Source of the DNA: Pseudomonadota bacterium | Lineage (GTDB): Bacteria; Pseudomonadota; Gammaproteobacteria; Burkholderiales; Burkholderiaceae_C | DNA: 64,000 nt | NCBI GenBank assembly: GCA_020161065.1 | Contig: JAIUPH010000018.1 | Location: forward strand, 62,001-126,000 | Reading direction: 5' to 3' | In this document: piece by piece, positions 39,635 through 48,921 of the stretch | Position numbering within the stretch: position 1 is the first letter of the stretch | Layout: every line of letters starts with the position of its first letter | Notes under the pieces: generated by a model | The model's input: only the letters and a program-made list of their open reading frames with translations | What the model was told of the DNA's origin: nothing | Databases searched by the model: none | Translations under genes and position numbers: made by a program

Positions 39635-40953
39635 CGCTCGGCATGACGCTCGAATTGCGCAGCCTGTCGACGGCCGATGCCGGCTTCGAGGCCGACTTCC
39701 AGCGCGTGCTGCACTGGTCGGCCGAGACCGATGCGGCGATCGAAGGCCGCGTCGCGCAGATCATCGACGACGTGCGCGCGCGCGGCGACGCCGCGCTGCT
39801 GGCGCTGACGGCGCGCTTCGACGCCCTGCAGGCCGCCGACATGGCGGCGCTGGAGATCGGCCCGCCCGAGCTGCGCGCCGCGCTGGCGCGCATCACGCCG
39901 GCGCAGCGCGCGGCGCTGGAGCAGGCCGCCGAGCGCGTGCGCAGCTACCACCAGCGCCAGCTCGACGCCTGCTGCAAGAGCTGGAGCTACCGCGACGAAA
40001 ACGGCACGCTGCTGGGCCAGAAGGTCACGCCGCTCGACCGCGTGGGCATCTACGTGCCCGGCGGCAAGGCGGCCTACCCGTCCAGCGTGCTGATGAACGC
40101 GCTGCCGGCGCAGGTGGCCGGCGTGCCCGAGATCGTGATGGTCGTGCCCACGCCCGGCGGCGAGCGCAACGCGCTGGTGCTGGCCGCGGCGCGCCTGGCT
40201 GGCGCGACGCGCGTCTTCACCATCGGCGGCGCGCAGGCCGTGGCCGCGCTGGCCTACGGCACGCAGACCGTGCCGCGCGTCGACAAGATCACCGGCCCCG
40301 GCAACGCCTACGTCGCCAGCGCCAAGCGGCGCGTGTTCGGCCAGGTCGGCATCGACATGATCGCCGGGCCCAGCGAGATCCTCGTGCTGGCCGACGGCAG
40401 CACGCCGCCCGACTGGGTGGCGATGGATTTGTTCAGCCAGGCCGAGCACGACGAGCTGGCGCAAAGCATCCTGCTCAGCCCCGACGCCGGCTACATCGCC
40501 GCGGTGCGCGAAGCCATCGAGCGGCTGCTGCCCGGCATGCCGCGCCGCGCGGTGATCGCCGCCAGCCTGGCCGGCCGCGGCGCGCTGATCCACACGCGCA
40601 GCATGGAAGAGGCCTGCGAGATCAGCAACCGCATCGCGCCCGAGCACCTGGAAGTCAGCAGCCGCGAGCCGCAGCGCTGGGAACCGCTGCTGCGCCACGC
40701 CGGCGCGATCTTCCTCGGCGCCTTCACCAGCGAGAGCCTGGGCGACTACTGCGCCGGCCCCAACCACGTGCTGCCCACCTCGGGCACCGCGCGCTTCAGC
40801 TCGCCGCTGGGCGTCTACGACTTCGTCAAGCGCAGCAGCCTGATCGAGGTCTCCGAAGCCGGCGCCCAAGTGCTGGGCCCGATCGCCGCCGAACTGGCCG
40901 ACGGCGAAGGCCTGCAGGCCCACGCGCGGGCGGCGCGGCTGCGGTTGGGTTGA
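39631..40953 (+). CDS. hisD: Histidinol dehydrogenase
   Basis: 440 residues; catalyses the last two NAD+-dependent oxidations of histidine synthesis, with Zn2+. The ATG at 39631 overlaps the hisG stop; a second ATG at 39643 is possible. Strong family motifs are [67 protein letters not shown] and the [20 protein letters not shown] region with zinc and catalytic residues. In Burkholderiales the operon normally continues with hisC and hisB; here the next gene is an unrelated doxX, 144 bp away, and the spacer holds nothing recognisable beyond a small GCAGC/GCTGC dyad. Confidence 0.97.
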   Translation: MTLGMTLELRSLSTADAGFEADFQRVLHWSAETDAAIEGRVAQIIDDVRARGDAALLALTARFDALQAADMAALEIGPPELRAALARITPAQRAALEQAAERVRSYHQRQLDACCKSWSYRDENGTLLGQKVTPLDRVGIYVPGGKAAYPSSVLMNALPAQVAGVPEIVMVVPTPGGERNALVLAAARLAGATRVFTIGGAQAVAALAYGTQTVPRVDKITGPGNAYVASAKRRVFGQVGIDMIAGPSEILVLADGSTPPDWVAMDLFSQAEHDELAQSILLSPDAGYIAAVREAIERLLPGMPRRAVIAASLAGRGALIHTRSMEEACEISNRIAPEHLEVSSREPQRWEPLLRHAGAIFLGAFTSESLGDYCAGPNHVLPTSGTARFSSPLGVYDFVKRSSLIEVSEAGAQVLGPIAAELADGEGLQAHARAARLRLG

Positions 40954-41097
40954 AGGGGAAAGGCAGCGCTTGCTGCACCCCCGCCCCACCGATCACTCAA
41001 CTTTTCCGAACGCTGCCGACAAGCGCGGGCGCTGGCGCGGCGGGGGTGCGGCGTCGACACTGGCGGCCTGACTGATCAACCGCTGGGAAGACCGACC

Positions 41098-41508
41098 ATG
41101 ATCGATTCGTTGAAGAACCCGCTGCTCGTCATCGGCCGCGTGCTGCTGGCGCTGATGTTCGTGCTGGCCGGCTTCGGCAAGCTGACCAACATCGCCGGCA
41201 CCGCCGGCTACATCGCCAGCGGCGGCCTGCCGGCGCCCACGGTGCTGGCGGTGATCGTCGGGCTGTTGGAGCTGTTCGGCGGCCTGGCCATCGCCATCGG
41301 CTTCAAGGCGCGCTGGGCCGGGCTGGCGCTGGGGCTGTTCACGCTGCTGGCCAGCGTGCTGTTCCACCAGTTCTGGACCATGCCGGCCGACAAGGCCATG
41401 ATGCAGCAGCTGATGTTCATGAAGAACCTGTCGGTGGCCGGCGGGCTCTTCATCGTGGCGGCGCTGGGCGCCGGCCCGCTCAGCTGGGACGCGCGGCGCG
41501 CGGCCTGA
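41098..41508 (+). CDS. DoxX family membrane protein
   Basis: 136 residues with four hydrophobic helices (about 9-29, 42-65, 70-90, 105-125). The DoxX pattern is clear: LLVIGRVLLALMFVLAGFGK at the start, TVLAVIVGLLELFGGLAIAI and FHQFWTMPAD before the last helix. Members are small quinone- or thiosulfate-related redox proteins or are of unknown role; many respond to oxidative stress. Its 3' end overlaps the convergent PEP-CTERM gene by 29 bp. Confidence 0.88.
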   Translation: MIDSLKNPLLVIGRVLLALMFVLAGFGKLTNIAGTAGYIASGGLPAPTVLAVIVGLLELFGGLAIAIGFKARWAGLALGLFTLLASVLFHQFWTMPADKAMMQQLMFMKNLSVAGGLFIVAALGAGPLSWDARRAA

Positions 41509-42559
41509 AACGCCGCGCGGCCGGCAGCAGCAGCAAGCCGGCCAGCGCCAGCGCCGCGGTGGCCGGCAACGGCACCGTGGCGGCCGCCGCGGCGTGGAAG
41601 ACCTCCAGGCTCACGAGGTTCGACACCCAGCGCCCGCGCGCGCTGTCGTTGGGCACGATCAGCCGGGCGAAGCCCGAGGTGGTCAAGGCGTTGCCGTTCA
41701 AGTCGAAGGCGATGAAGTCGGGCTGGTTGCCGAACTGCGCGCTCAGCTCGCCCAGCGAGTAGGCGACCTGGTAGCCGTCGCTGCCGGTGGCGACGACGTA
41801 CATGCCCAGCACGTCGTTCTTCACCGCCGCGTCGATGTCGAGGCCGACGATGGCGCTCAGCAGCCCCCACAGGCTGACGCCGCTGTAGGTGTCGCTGCCG
41901 AACGTACGCGTGATGGTCGGCAGCGACAGCGCCTGCAACGCGGCGAGGTCGAAGCTCATCGCGTTCAGCACGTCGCCCGACACGCTGAACTGCGTGGAAG
42001 TGCCGCCGGCACCGGCGGCGGCGGTCGACGCCGTGTGCTGCACGTCGAGGTTGACGAGGTTGGACACGTAGCGCCCGCCGCGGCTGTCCAGCGGCGCGGT
42101 GCTGCGCGCGAAGCCGTCGCCGGCCAGCGGCTGCGCGCTGCCGCCGATCACTTCCGCATAGGCGGCCAGCGCCTGGCTGTTGCCGAAGTTCGGGCTCAGC
42201 TCGCCCATCGAGTAGACGACGCGGTAGCCGTCGGTGCCGGTGGCCACGACGATGCGGTTGAGCGCATCGTTCTTGATCGCCGGGTTGGTGACGACGCCGG
42301 CCTGGCCGACCACGTTCCACAGCGCGGCGCCGACGTAGGTGTGGGTCTGCGTGCCGCTGCCGCTGATGAAGGTGTCGGTCTGCGTGACGGCCGGCAAGGC
42401 CTGCAGCGCCGCGGTGTCGAAGGTGAGCGGCGTCGCGACGGCGCCCGACACGGTGAACTGCGTGGAGACGGCGGCGGCCGAAGCGCCGAAGCTGGCGCAG
42501 GCCAGCGCCAGCACGGCAACGACCTGGCCACGCTGCAGGCGGCAGCGAAGGTGGGACAT
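41480..42559 (-). CDS. PEP-CTERM protein with duplicated molybdopterin-oxidoreductase-like domain
   Basis: 359 residues from the ATG at 42559, which has GAGGAG upstream. Order: signal peptide (to ~28); repeat 1 (~29-175, STQFTVSGAV ... ALWNVVGQAG ... VVATGTDGYRVVYSMGELSPNFGN ... RYVSNLVNLDV); repeat 2 (~190-325, STQFSVSGDV ... SLWGLLSAIVG ... VVATGSDGYQVAYSLGELSAQFGN ... RWVSNLVSLEVF); then a VPLPATAALALAGLLLLP tail with Arg-rich end, the exosortase sorting signal. The repeats look like the sulfite-oxidase-type molybdopterin fold without the cofactor-ligating Cys, so probably binding rather than catalysis. ATACGT occurs twice 10 bp apart (42592, 42602) upstream of the Shine-Dalgarno. Possibly co-transcribed with the haem/flavin genes upstream. 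Confidence 0.75.
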   Translation of the reverse strand: MSHLRCRLQRGQVVAVLALACASFGASAAAVSTQFTVSGAVATPLTFDTAALQALPAVTQTDTFISGSGTQTHTYVGAALWNVVGQAGVVTNPAIKNDALNRIVVATGTDGYRVVYSMGELSPNFGNSQALAAYAEVIGGSAQPLAGDGFARSTAPLDSRGGRYVSNLVNLDVQHTASTAAAGAGGTSTQFSVSGDVLNAMSFDLAALQALSLPTITRTFGSDTYSGVSLWGLLSAIVGLDIDAAVKNDVLGMYVVATGSDGYQVAYSLGELSAQFGNQPDFIAFDLNGNALTTSGFARLIVPNDSARGRWVSNLVSLEVFHAAAAATVPLPATAALALAGLLLLPAARRFRPRAARPS

Positions 42560-42646
42560 GGAAACTCCTCCTGGTGACAGACGATCGAAATATACGTTCG
42601 GATACGTCGATGTCACAAGACGGGGCGAATGGGCCGAACCCCCCGT

Positions 42647-43108
42647 TCAGGGTGGATGGGCGCGCCGCCGCCGCGGCCGGTGCCGATGCCTTCGGCCGCG
42701 CAGCCAATGCCACAAGAAGAGCGGCAGCGCCAGCAGCCCCAGCAGCAGGTGGCCGAGCCCGGCCACCGCGGCCGCCTGCTCGTCGCCCAGGTAGTACACG
42801 CCCAGCGCCGACAGCGCCAGCAGCAGCGCGCCGCCGCCCAGCAGCGCGCCGCTGAAGCGCTGTCGCCGGCTGCGCCAGCCGCTGCGCATGTGCACGGCCC
42901 ACAAGGCGCCCAGGAACAGCAGCAGCGCGAAGCCGGCCGCGGCATGCAGCGCGACCAGCGCCAGCCGGGCGCCGCCGCCGGCGCGCCAGGGCAGCGCCCA
43001 GCCGGCGCGCAGCGCCAGCGTGGTCGGCGCGAGCGCCAGGCCGCTCGCCATCAGCACCGACATAACGGTTAGCAACAACGGCTTGAAGCCGCGCGGATAA
43101 GGCCTCAT
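42647..43108 (-). CDS. Four-helix His-rich membrane protein, probable b-type haem carrier
   Basis: 153 residues, four hydrophobic helices: ~10-28, 40-66, 80-103, 108-133. His residues fall in or at the ends of helices (LVALHAAAGF, LWAVHMRSG, GLGHLLLG, LFLWHWLRG), the arrangement of DUF4405/cytochrome b561-like electron carriers. The ATG at 43108 overlaps the ApbE stop (ATGA). The C-terminus is an Arg/His-rich cytoplasmic tail. I infer that it passes electrons from the quinone pool to the flavinylated or haem proteins of the cluster. No named family match is claimed. Confidence 0.65.
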   Translation of the reverse strand: MRPYPRGFKPLLLTVMSVLMASGLALAPTTLALRAGWALPWRAGGGARLALVALHAAAGFALLLFLGALWAVHMRSGWRSRRQRFSGALLGGGALLLALSALGVYYLGDEQAAAVAGLGHLLLGLLALPLFLWHWLRGRRHRHRPRRRRAHPP

Positions 43109-43908
43109 GCGGCGGCCTCGGCCGGCGCATCGATCCAGCGGCCGCCCAGGCGCCGCACGGCCTCGGCGCGCTGCGCCGCCGGGCTGCAGGCGGCCACCTT
43201 GGTCAGCGCGTCGGCGCGCCAGGCGCTGCGCGCGATCACAGTCCAGACACCCGGCGCGGCCGGCGTCGCGCCGCCCGAGCGGATGCGGGCGGGAAAGTGC
43301 GCCGCGTTCGCTTCGTCGCCGGCGGCCGGCACCCACGAGGTTGCCAGCGCCGCATCGCGCAGGCCGCCCAGCGGCTGCAAGCGGCCATCGGCGCCGCGCC
43401 GCTGCAGCGGCAGCGTCAGGGCGCCGAAGGCGCGCAGGTCGCCGCCGGCGTTGATCCAGCCGGCCTCGGCGCCATGGCGGCGCAGCGCCGCGACGCCCAG
43501 GTCGACCGCGAAGCCCTTGGCGATGCCGTCCAGATCGATCGTTAGCGGCCCGCGCCGCAGCGCCCAGCGCGGGCCGATCAGCAGATCCTCGGCGGAGCCG
43601 CTGCCGCCGCTGCCACCCGTCACGTCGAAGGCACCGGCGCTGGCGCGCATCAAGGCCCGCGCGATCTTCAGCAGCCGCAGCGTCGCGGCCGACAGCGCCA
43701 GCGGCTGCCCCGGCGGCGCGCGGTTCAGCCGCGACAGCTCGCTGGCCGGGTCTTGCACGCTCCACAGCGCTTGCGCGCGCTGCAGCGCAGCGAAGGCGGC
43801 GTCGATCGCCGCGTCGGCCTGCGCCGGCGCCGGCGCCGCGGCGGCCACCTCGACGAAGGTGCCCAGCAACGGGCGCATGCGACGGCGGCAGCGGTCGATT
43901 TGATCCAT
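43105..43908 (-). CDS. apbE: FAD:protein FMN transferase
   Basis: 267 residues from the ATG at 43908. ApbE covalently attaches FMN to a Thr of target proteins, outside the cytoplasmic membrane. Motifs: RPLLGTFVEVAAAAP at the start, SVQDPASELSRLNRAPPG, GAFDVTGG, LTIDLDGIAKGFAVDLG and AGWINAGGDLRAFG, which form the FAD- and Mg2+-binding sites. There is no clear signal peptide from this start, unlike many ApbEs, so the location is uncertain; an upstream in-frame extension exists but looks non-coding. A target carrying the SGAT flavinylation motif is encoded at 46552-47118, and the gene is divergent from its likely partners across a Fur-like site. Confidence 0.9.
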   Translation of the reverse strand: MDQIDRCRRRMRPLLGTFVEVAAAAPAPAQADAAIDAAFAALQRAQALWSVQDPASELSRLNRAPPGQPLALSAATLRLLKIARALMRASAGAFDVTGGSGGSGSAEDLLIGPRWALRRGPLTIDLDGIAKGFAVDLGVAALRRHGAEAGWINAGGDLRAFGALTLPLQRRGADGRLQPLGGLRDAALATSWVPAAGDEANAAHFPARIRSGGATPAAPGVWTVIARSAWRADALTKVAACSPAAQRAEAVRRLGGRWIDAPAEAAA

Positions 43909-43964
43909 GTCGTCCAGCAGGGTCGGCGGCCTTGGCGAAGGGCTTGGTGTTGGAGAAACGCAAT

Positions 43965-43979
43965 TGCGAATCGTTCTCA
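43965..43979. promoter_or_regulatory. Fur-box-like site in the divergent apbE/peroxidase spacer
   Basis: TGCGAATCGTTCTCA matches the 7-1-7 Fur consensus TGATAATNATTATCA at 10 of 14 fixed positions, with the variants typical of GC-rich relatives (GAGAAT/ATTCTC-like halves). It lies centrally in the 113-bp spacer between apbE (start 43908) and the di-haem peroxidase (start 44022) in locally AT-richer DNA, so it could repress both directions under iron sufficiency. Confidence 0.55.
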
Positions 43980-44021
43980 CAATCACTAAACTCGGCCACA
44001 AATTCTATGGGGTTATCGCTC

Positions 44022-45215
<1,194 letters not shown>

Positions 45216-45238
45216 CCTTCGCCCTTCCACCGCCCACC

Positions 45239-46564
45239 ATGAACCAACCTCGTTTTTCCCTGGCCCCGCTCGCGGCCTGCGTGCTAACGGTCTGCGCCAG
45301 CGGCATTGCCTCGGCGCAGACCGCCGCGCCGGCCGCCGCCGGCGTCGAGGCGCTGCAGCGCCGCGTCGAGCAGATGGCCGCCGAGCTGTCGGCGCTGCGC
45401 GCCGAACTCGATGCGCTGAAGAAGCAGCCGCCGCAGCCGCAAGCCCAGGCCGCGGCAGCGCCCGCGCCCACGCCGGCGCCCGCACCCACGTCCGCCGCCG
45501 CCGCGCCGGCCCGCCCCGTCGAGCCCGACACCGTGATCACCGGCTACGGCGAGATCAACTACAACCGCCCGCGCGACGGCAAGAACGCGCAGACCGACCT
45601 GCGCCGCTTCGTGCTGGGCTTCCAGCACCGCTTCGACGACAAGACCAAGCTGGTGACCGAACTCGAGGTCGAGCACGCCATCGCCTCGGCCGACGACGCC
45701 GGCGAGGTGGAGATCGAACAGGCTTACGTCGAACGTCAACTCTCGCCGGCCTGGGCGCTGCGCGCGGGCCTGTTCCTGATGCCCGTCGGCCTGCTCAACG
45801 AGAACCACGAGCCCACCGCCTTCTACGGCGTGGAGCGCAACTTCGTCGAGACCGCGATCATCCCCAGCACCTGGCGCGAAGGCGGGCTGCAGGCGGTGGG
45901 CAGCTTCGGCAACGGCATCACCGTGCAATTCGGCGCCAGCACCGGCTTCGACCTCAACAAGTGGGACGCCGCCGGCACCGAGGGCCGCGAGTCGCCGCTG
46001 GGCGCCATCCATCAAGAGCTGCAGCTCGCGCGCAGCCGCGACGTGGCCGTCTTCGGCGCCGTCAACTGGCGCGGCCTGCCGGGGCTGCTGCTGGGCGGCA
46101 GCGTCTTCAGCGGCGGCGCCACGCAAGGGCAGATGGCCGCCTCGTCGCGCGTGACGCTGTGGGACCTGCATGCGCGCTGGACGCCCGGCGCCTGGGACCT
46201 CTCGGCGCTGTACGCGCGCGGCAGCATCTCCAACACCGCGGCGCTGAACCTGCCGCTGGTGGGCAACCCCACGCTGATCCCGGCCGGCTTCGACGGTGCT
46301 TACCTGCAGGCTGCGTACAAGCTGTGGAGCCAGGGCGACATGGCCTTCTCGCCCTTCGTGCGCTGGGAGCGCTTCAACACCGCGCGCCGCTACGCCGAGC
46401 TGGGCGCCGGCCTGACGCCCGACGCGGCCGCCGCCGAGCGCGTCTACACGCTGGGCGCCAACTTCAATCTCGCGCAAGGCATCGTGCTCAAGGCCGACGT
46501 GCAGAAGTTCAGGTCCAGCCGCGAGCTCGACCGCGTCAACCTTGGACTCGGGTGGTCGTTCTGA
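45239..46564 (+). CDS. Outer-membrane porin-like protein with N-terminal coiled coil
   Basis: 441 residues, ATG at 45239. Order: signal peptide (cleavage near IASAQ); a short coiled coil (VEALQRRVEQMAAELSALRA); a Pro/Ala-rich linker with Pro-Gln and Ala-Pro repeats; then a beta-barrel domain (~100-441) starting TVITGYGEINYNRPRDGKN, with alternating strands and ending in Phe (LGLGWSF), the signal for barrel assembly. It resembles the OprO/OprP-like porin superfamily. Translation begins 23 bp after the peroxidase stop. The ligand is not known; transport of a metal chelate or small anion is conceivable in this context. Confidence 0.82.
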   Translation: MNQPRFSLAPLAACVLTVCASGIASAQTAAPAAAGVEALQRRVEQMAAELSALRAELDALKKQPPQPQAQAAAAPAPTPAPAPTSAAAAPARPVEPDTVITGYGEINYNRPRDGKNAQTDLRRFVLGFQHRFDDKTKLVTELEVEHAIASADDAGEVEIEQAYVERQLSPAWALRAGLFLMPVGLLNENHEPTAFYGVERNFVETAIIPSTWREGGLQAVGSFGNGITVQFGASTGFDLNKWDAAGTEGRESPLGAIHQELQLARSRDVAVFGAVNWRGLPGLLLGGSVFSGGATQGQMAASSRVTLWDLHARWTPGAWDLSALYARGSISNTAALNLPLVGNPTLIPAGFDGAYLQAAYKLWSQGDMAFSPFVRWERFNTARRYAELGAGLTPDAAAAERVYTLGANFNLAQGIVLKADVQKFRSSRELDRVNLGLGWSF

Positions 46565-47118
46565 AACCGCGGCCCGAACTGGCGCTGGTGGCGCTGGTGG
46601 CGCTGGCCGCGGCGCCCAGCGGCGCTTTCGCGGTGGACTATCTCAGCGCCGAGCAGGCCGCGCGGCTGATCTTCCCCGAGGCCGACCGCTTCGAGGCCGC
46701 CGAGCTCACGCTCGACGCCGCGCAGATGCGCCGCCTGGAGCAGCGCTCGGGCGTCAAGGCGCGCAGCGCGCGCTGGCCGCTGCAGGCGGCGCGCAAGGGC
46801 GCGGCCACGCTGGGCTGGGTGGTCGTCGACCACGTGATCGGCAAGTTCGAGCTGATCGACTACGCCGTCGGCCTGGGCAGCGACGGCGCGGTGCGCCAGG
46901 TCGAGATCCTGTCCTACCGCGAAAGCCACGGCGGCGAGATCCGCCTGCCCGCCTGGCGCCGCCAGTTCGCCGGCAAGCAGGGCAGCGACGCGATCGAGCT
47001 GGGCCGCGACATCAGCAACATCAGCGGCGCGACGCTGAGCTGCCGCCACGTCACCGAAGGCGTGCGCCGCATCGTGCAGCTGGTGGCGCTGCTGCGCGAC
47101 GACGGCTTGCTGCGCTGA
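46552..47118 (+). CDS. Exported FMN-binding protein with flavinylation motif
   Basis: 188 residues from a GTG at 46552, overlapping the porin end by 13 bp. Signal peptide ALVALVALAAAPSGAFA (~11-27). The mature protein has the FMN_bind domain pattern (GWVVVDHVIGKFELIDYAVG, VEILSYRESHGGEI), and near the C-terminus RDISNISGATLSCRHVTEG with Ser158-Gly-Ala-Thr161, the motif to which ApbE attaches FMN through Thr. A flavinylated electron carrier in the periplasm is the natural reading, with ApbE supplied from 43105-43908. The Cys (164) just after the motif could be a further redox site. A hairpin follows the stop. Confidence 0.85.
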   Translation: MVVLKPRPELALVALVALAAAPSGAFAVDYLSAEQAARLIFPEADRFEAAELTLDAAQMRRLEQRSGVKARSARWPLQAARKGAATLGWVVVDHVIGKFELIDYAVGLGSDGAVRQVEILSYRESHGGEIRLPAWRRQFAGKQGSDAIELGRDISNISGATLSCRHVTEGVRRIVQLVALLRDDGLLR

Positions 47119-47124
47119 CAAGGC

Positions 47125-47147
47125 GAGCCGGCCGCGCAGGCCGGCTC
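47125..47147. terminator. Bidirectional hairpin between FMN-carrier and VapC genes
   Basis: Arms GAGCCGGCC (47125-47133) and GGCCGGCTC (47139-47147) are perfect, with a 5-base loop, in the 27-bp gap between convergent genes; the right arm runs into the VapC stop codon. No T-tract. Confidence 0.6.
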
Positions 47148-47556
47148 AGCCGCCGGTCGCCAGCAGCTCGACGCCTTCGTGCCTGGCGAGCGCCTTGTCG
47201 AAGGTGACGGTGTGCAGGCAGCCCAGGCGGCGGTTGCGCGCCACGATCAGGCCGTCGGTGAAGCCGGCCTTGCCGCCGTCGCGGAAGACGGCCGCGGCCC
47301 GTTCCAGCGTGGGGCGGTGCTCGAACGCGAAGGTCTTGACCGACAGCAGCAGGTCGATCACGCCGGCCAGCGCCGCCCGGTCGAGCCCGTAGCGGGCCTT
47401 CAGCACCCACAGCGTTTCCGCGATGACCAGGTCGCTGAGGAAGACGGCTTCGGGCGTGTCGTTGACCGGCTCCAGCAACGCGCGGACGGCCCGGCTCTGG
47501 GCGGCGTCGTCATCGACCAGCAGCCGCACCAGCACGTTGGTGTCGAAGCCGATCAT
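47146..47556 (-). CDS. VapC-type PIN-domain toxin
   Basis: 136 residues. Acidic catalytic residues are all present: Asp5 in MIGFDTNVLVRLL, Glu47 in LVIAETLWVL, Asp101 in GFTDGLIVARNRR and Asp120 in TVTFDKAL. It is an endoribonuclease toxin expected to be inactive while bound to the antitoxin encoded just upstream (ATGA overlap at 47553-47556). It belongs to a different VapC subgroup from the one at 10319, with an AbrB- rather than ribbon-helix-helix partner. Confidence 0.9.
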   Translation of the reverse strand: MIGFDTNVLVRLLVDDDAAQSRAVRALLEPVNDTPEAVFLSDLVIAETLWVLKARYGLDRAALAGVIDLLLSVKTFAFEHRPTLERAAAVFRDGGKAGFTDGLIVARNRRLGCLHTVTFDKALARHEGVELLATGG

Positions 47557-47828
47557 GCCGCCTTGCCCTTGGCGCGCCCGGTCGCCCGGACGAACCGGGC
47601 GACGGCCTCGGCTTCGACGGCCTGCTTCATCGCCTGCAGGCTGACCGGCTTGCGGCCCGGCTGGCGCAGAACGCCCAGCAGATCCAGCGCCGTGCGGCTG
47701 ACCGGGCGCGCGCGGATGGCCCCATCGACGATGTCGAAGTCCAGCCGCGTGCCTTCGGTCAGGCCGAGCTGGTCGCGGATGGGCTTGGGCACGGTGATCT
47801 GGCCCTTGCTGGTGATGGTGGCATGCAT
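47553..47828 (-). CDS. AbrB/SpoVT-type antitoxin
   Basis: 91 residues from the ATG at 47828. The N-terminal swapped-hairpin domain is classic: MHATITSKGQITVPKPIRDQ, then LGLTEGTRLDFDIVDG. The C-terminal ~45 residues, Lys/Arg- and Ala-rich, should bind and mask the VapC toxin. Start overlaps are consistent with translational coupling to the toxin. The longer open frame reported upstream is noise. It and the LysR gene upstream are on the same strand with 52 bp between, which contains no distinct promoter that I can identify. Confidence 0.87.
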   Translation of the reverse strand: MHATITSKGQITVPKPIRDQLGLTEGTRLDFDIVDGAIRARPVSRTALDLLGVLRQPGRKPVSLQAMKQAVEAEAVARFVRATGRAKGKAA

Positions 47829-47880
47829 GGCATTCAGACTTTTGCGGATCAGTCGGAACAAGGCGCGGTGGTAAGGAATT

Positions 47881-48804
47881 CTATCGCCCGCCTGGTGCCG
47901 CCGGCGCCGCGAGACCCGCGATCTGCGCCCGCAGCCAGGCCAGCGCCGGGTCGGCCTCGGCGGCGCCGTGCCAGCGCAGCGTTTCCTGCAGCGGCGGAAT
48001 GGCAAAGGGCAGCGGCCACAAGCGGATCGGCAGGCCGCGCTTGACCGCGCGCTCGGCCAGCCGGCGCTGCACGGTGGCCAGCCGCGCGGTGCCGACCACC
48101 ATCTCGGGCAGGCTGATGAAGTCGTCGACGAAGACCTCCACGCGGCGGTCGCCGGCGCCGGGGGGCAGGTGGGCGTCGTCGAAGGCGAAGGGCCGCAGGT
48201 CCTGCTGGCGCGAGACGGCGTGCGGCCACGCGAAGTAGTCCTTCAGCCGCGGCCGCCGCGCCAGTTGCGGGTGGCCGGTCCAGGCGATGCCGACGTATTC
48301 GTCGCTGAACAGCGGCGCGCTCGGGTGGCCGGCCGACGGGAAGTGCTCGGGCACGATCAGCAGGTCGACCTCGCCGCGTTCGAGCTGGTCTTCGGCGCCC
48401 GCGGTGCGGCGCGTGATCGACAACTGCAGCCGCGGCGCGCGCTCGGCCAGGCGCCGCACCACGTCGAACAGCAGCACCTGGGTGACGTAGTCCGACGTGG
48501 CCACCGTGAAGCGCCGCTCGCTGGTGGCGGGGTCGAATCCGGGCTGCAGCTGGATGGTCGCCTGCGCCTGGCGCAGCGTGGCGCGCACCGGCTCCTGCAG
48601 CGAACGGCCGAGCGCCGTCAGCCGCAGCTCGCGCCCGCTGGCCACCAGCAAGTCGTCGCCGAAGTACTCGCGCAGGCGCGCCAGCGCGGCGCTGGCGGCA
48701 CTCTGGCCGATGCTCAGTCGCGCCGCGGCGCGGGTGACGTTGCGCTCGGCCAGCAAGGCGTCCAGCGCGACCAGCAGGTTCAGGTCGAAGCGAAGAAAGC
48801 GCAT
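47881..48804 (-). CDS. LysR family regulator, NahR/NodD-like
   Basis: 307 residues from the ATG at 48804; a GTG at 48807 adds one. The start MRFLRFDLNLLVALDALLAE and the HTH (ERNVTRAAARLSIGQSAASAAL followed by LREYFGDDLLV) resemble NahR/NodD/PcaR-type regulators, which respond to aromatic compounds. The effector domain continues RRFTVATSDYVTQVLLFDVVRRL. It is divergent from a flavin monooxygenase gene across a 117-bp spacer carrying a perfect dyad, the standard arrangement for LysR control of an aromatic catabolic operon. Confidence 0.9.
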   Translation of the reverse strand: MRFLRFDLNLLVALDALLAERNVTRAAARLSIGQSAASAALARLREYFGDDLLVASGRELRLTALGRSLQEPVRATLRQAQATIQLQPGFDPATSERRFTVATSDYVTQVLLFDVVRRLAERAPRLQLSITRRTAGAEDQLERGEVDLLIVPEHFPSAGHPSAPLFSDEYVGIAWTGHPQLARRPRLKDYFAWPHAVSRQQDLRPFAFDDAHLPPGAGDRRVEVFVDDFISLPEMVVGTARLATVQRRLAERAVKRGLPIRLWPLPFAIPPLQETLRWHGAAEADPALAWLRAQIAGLAAPAAPGGR

Positions 48805-48835
48805 CACTGGATCATCGACGACATCGATACCTCAT

Positions 48836-48851
48836 AGCAATCGAAATTGCT
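48836..48851. promoter_or_regulatory. Palindromic site in the LysR/monooxygenase spacer
   Basis: AGCAATCGAAATTGCT, a perfect 6-bp inverted repeat around a 4-base centre, in the AT-richest part of the 117-bp divergent spacer. It sits about 71 bp upstream of the monooxygenase ATG, close to where a LysR activation or repression site is expected. Confidence 0.5.
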
Positions 48852-48921
48852 TCCGTCGATGGCCCGGTTTTCCTATCGTGCGCTCGCGCCGCGGCTTCGC
48901 GGCAGCCAAGGAGACAAGCAC

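Noticed and set aside
43105-44001. A longer ApbE start upstream at 44001
   Set aside because: The extra sequence runs through the Fur-like site and AT-richer promoter DNA and does not form a signal peptide; the start at 43908 is compact and fits the conserved N-terminal RPLLGTFVEV.
48805-48921. A T-N11-A LysR motif in the divergent spacer
   Set aside because: A T-N11-A can be drawn at 48832-48844 but it is not centred on the dyad, so I report only the palindrome.
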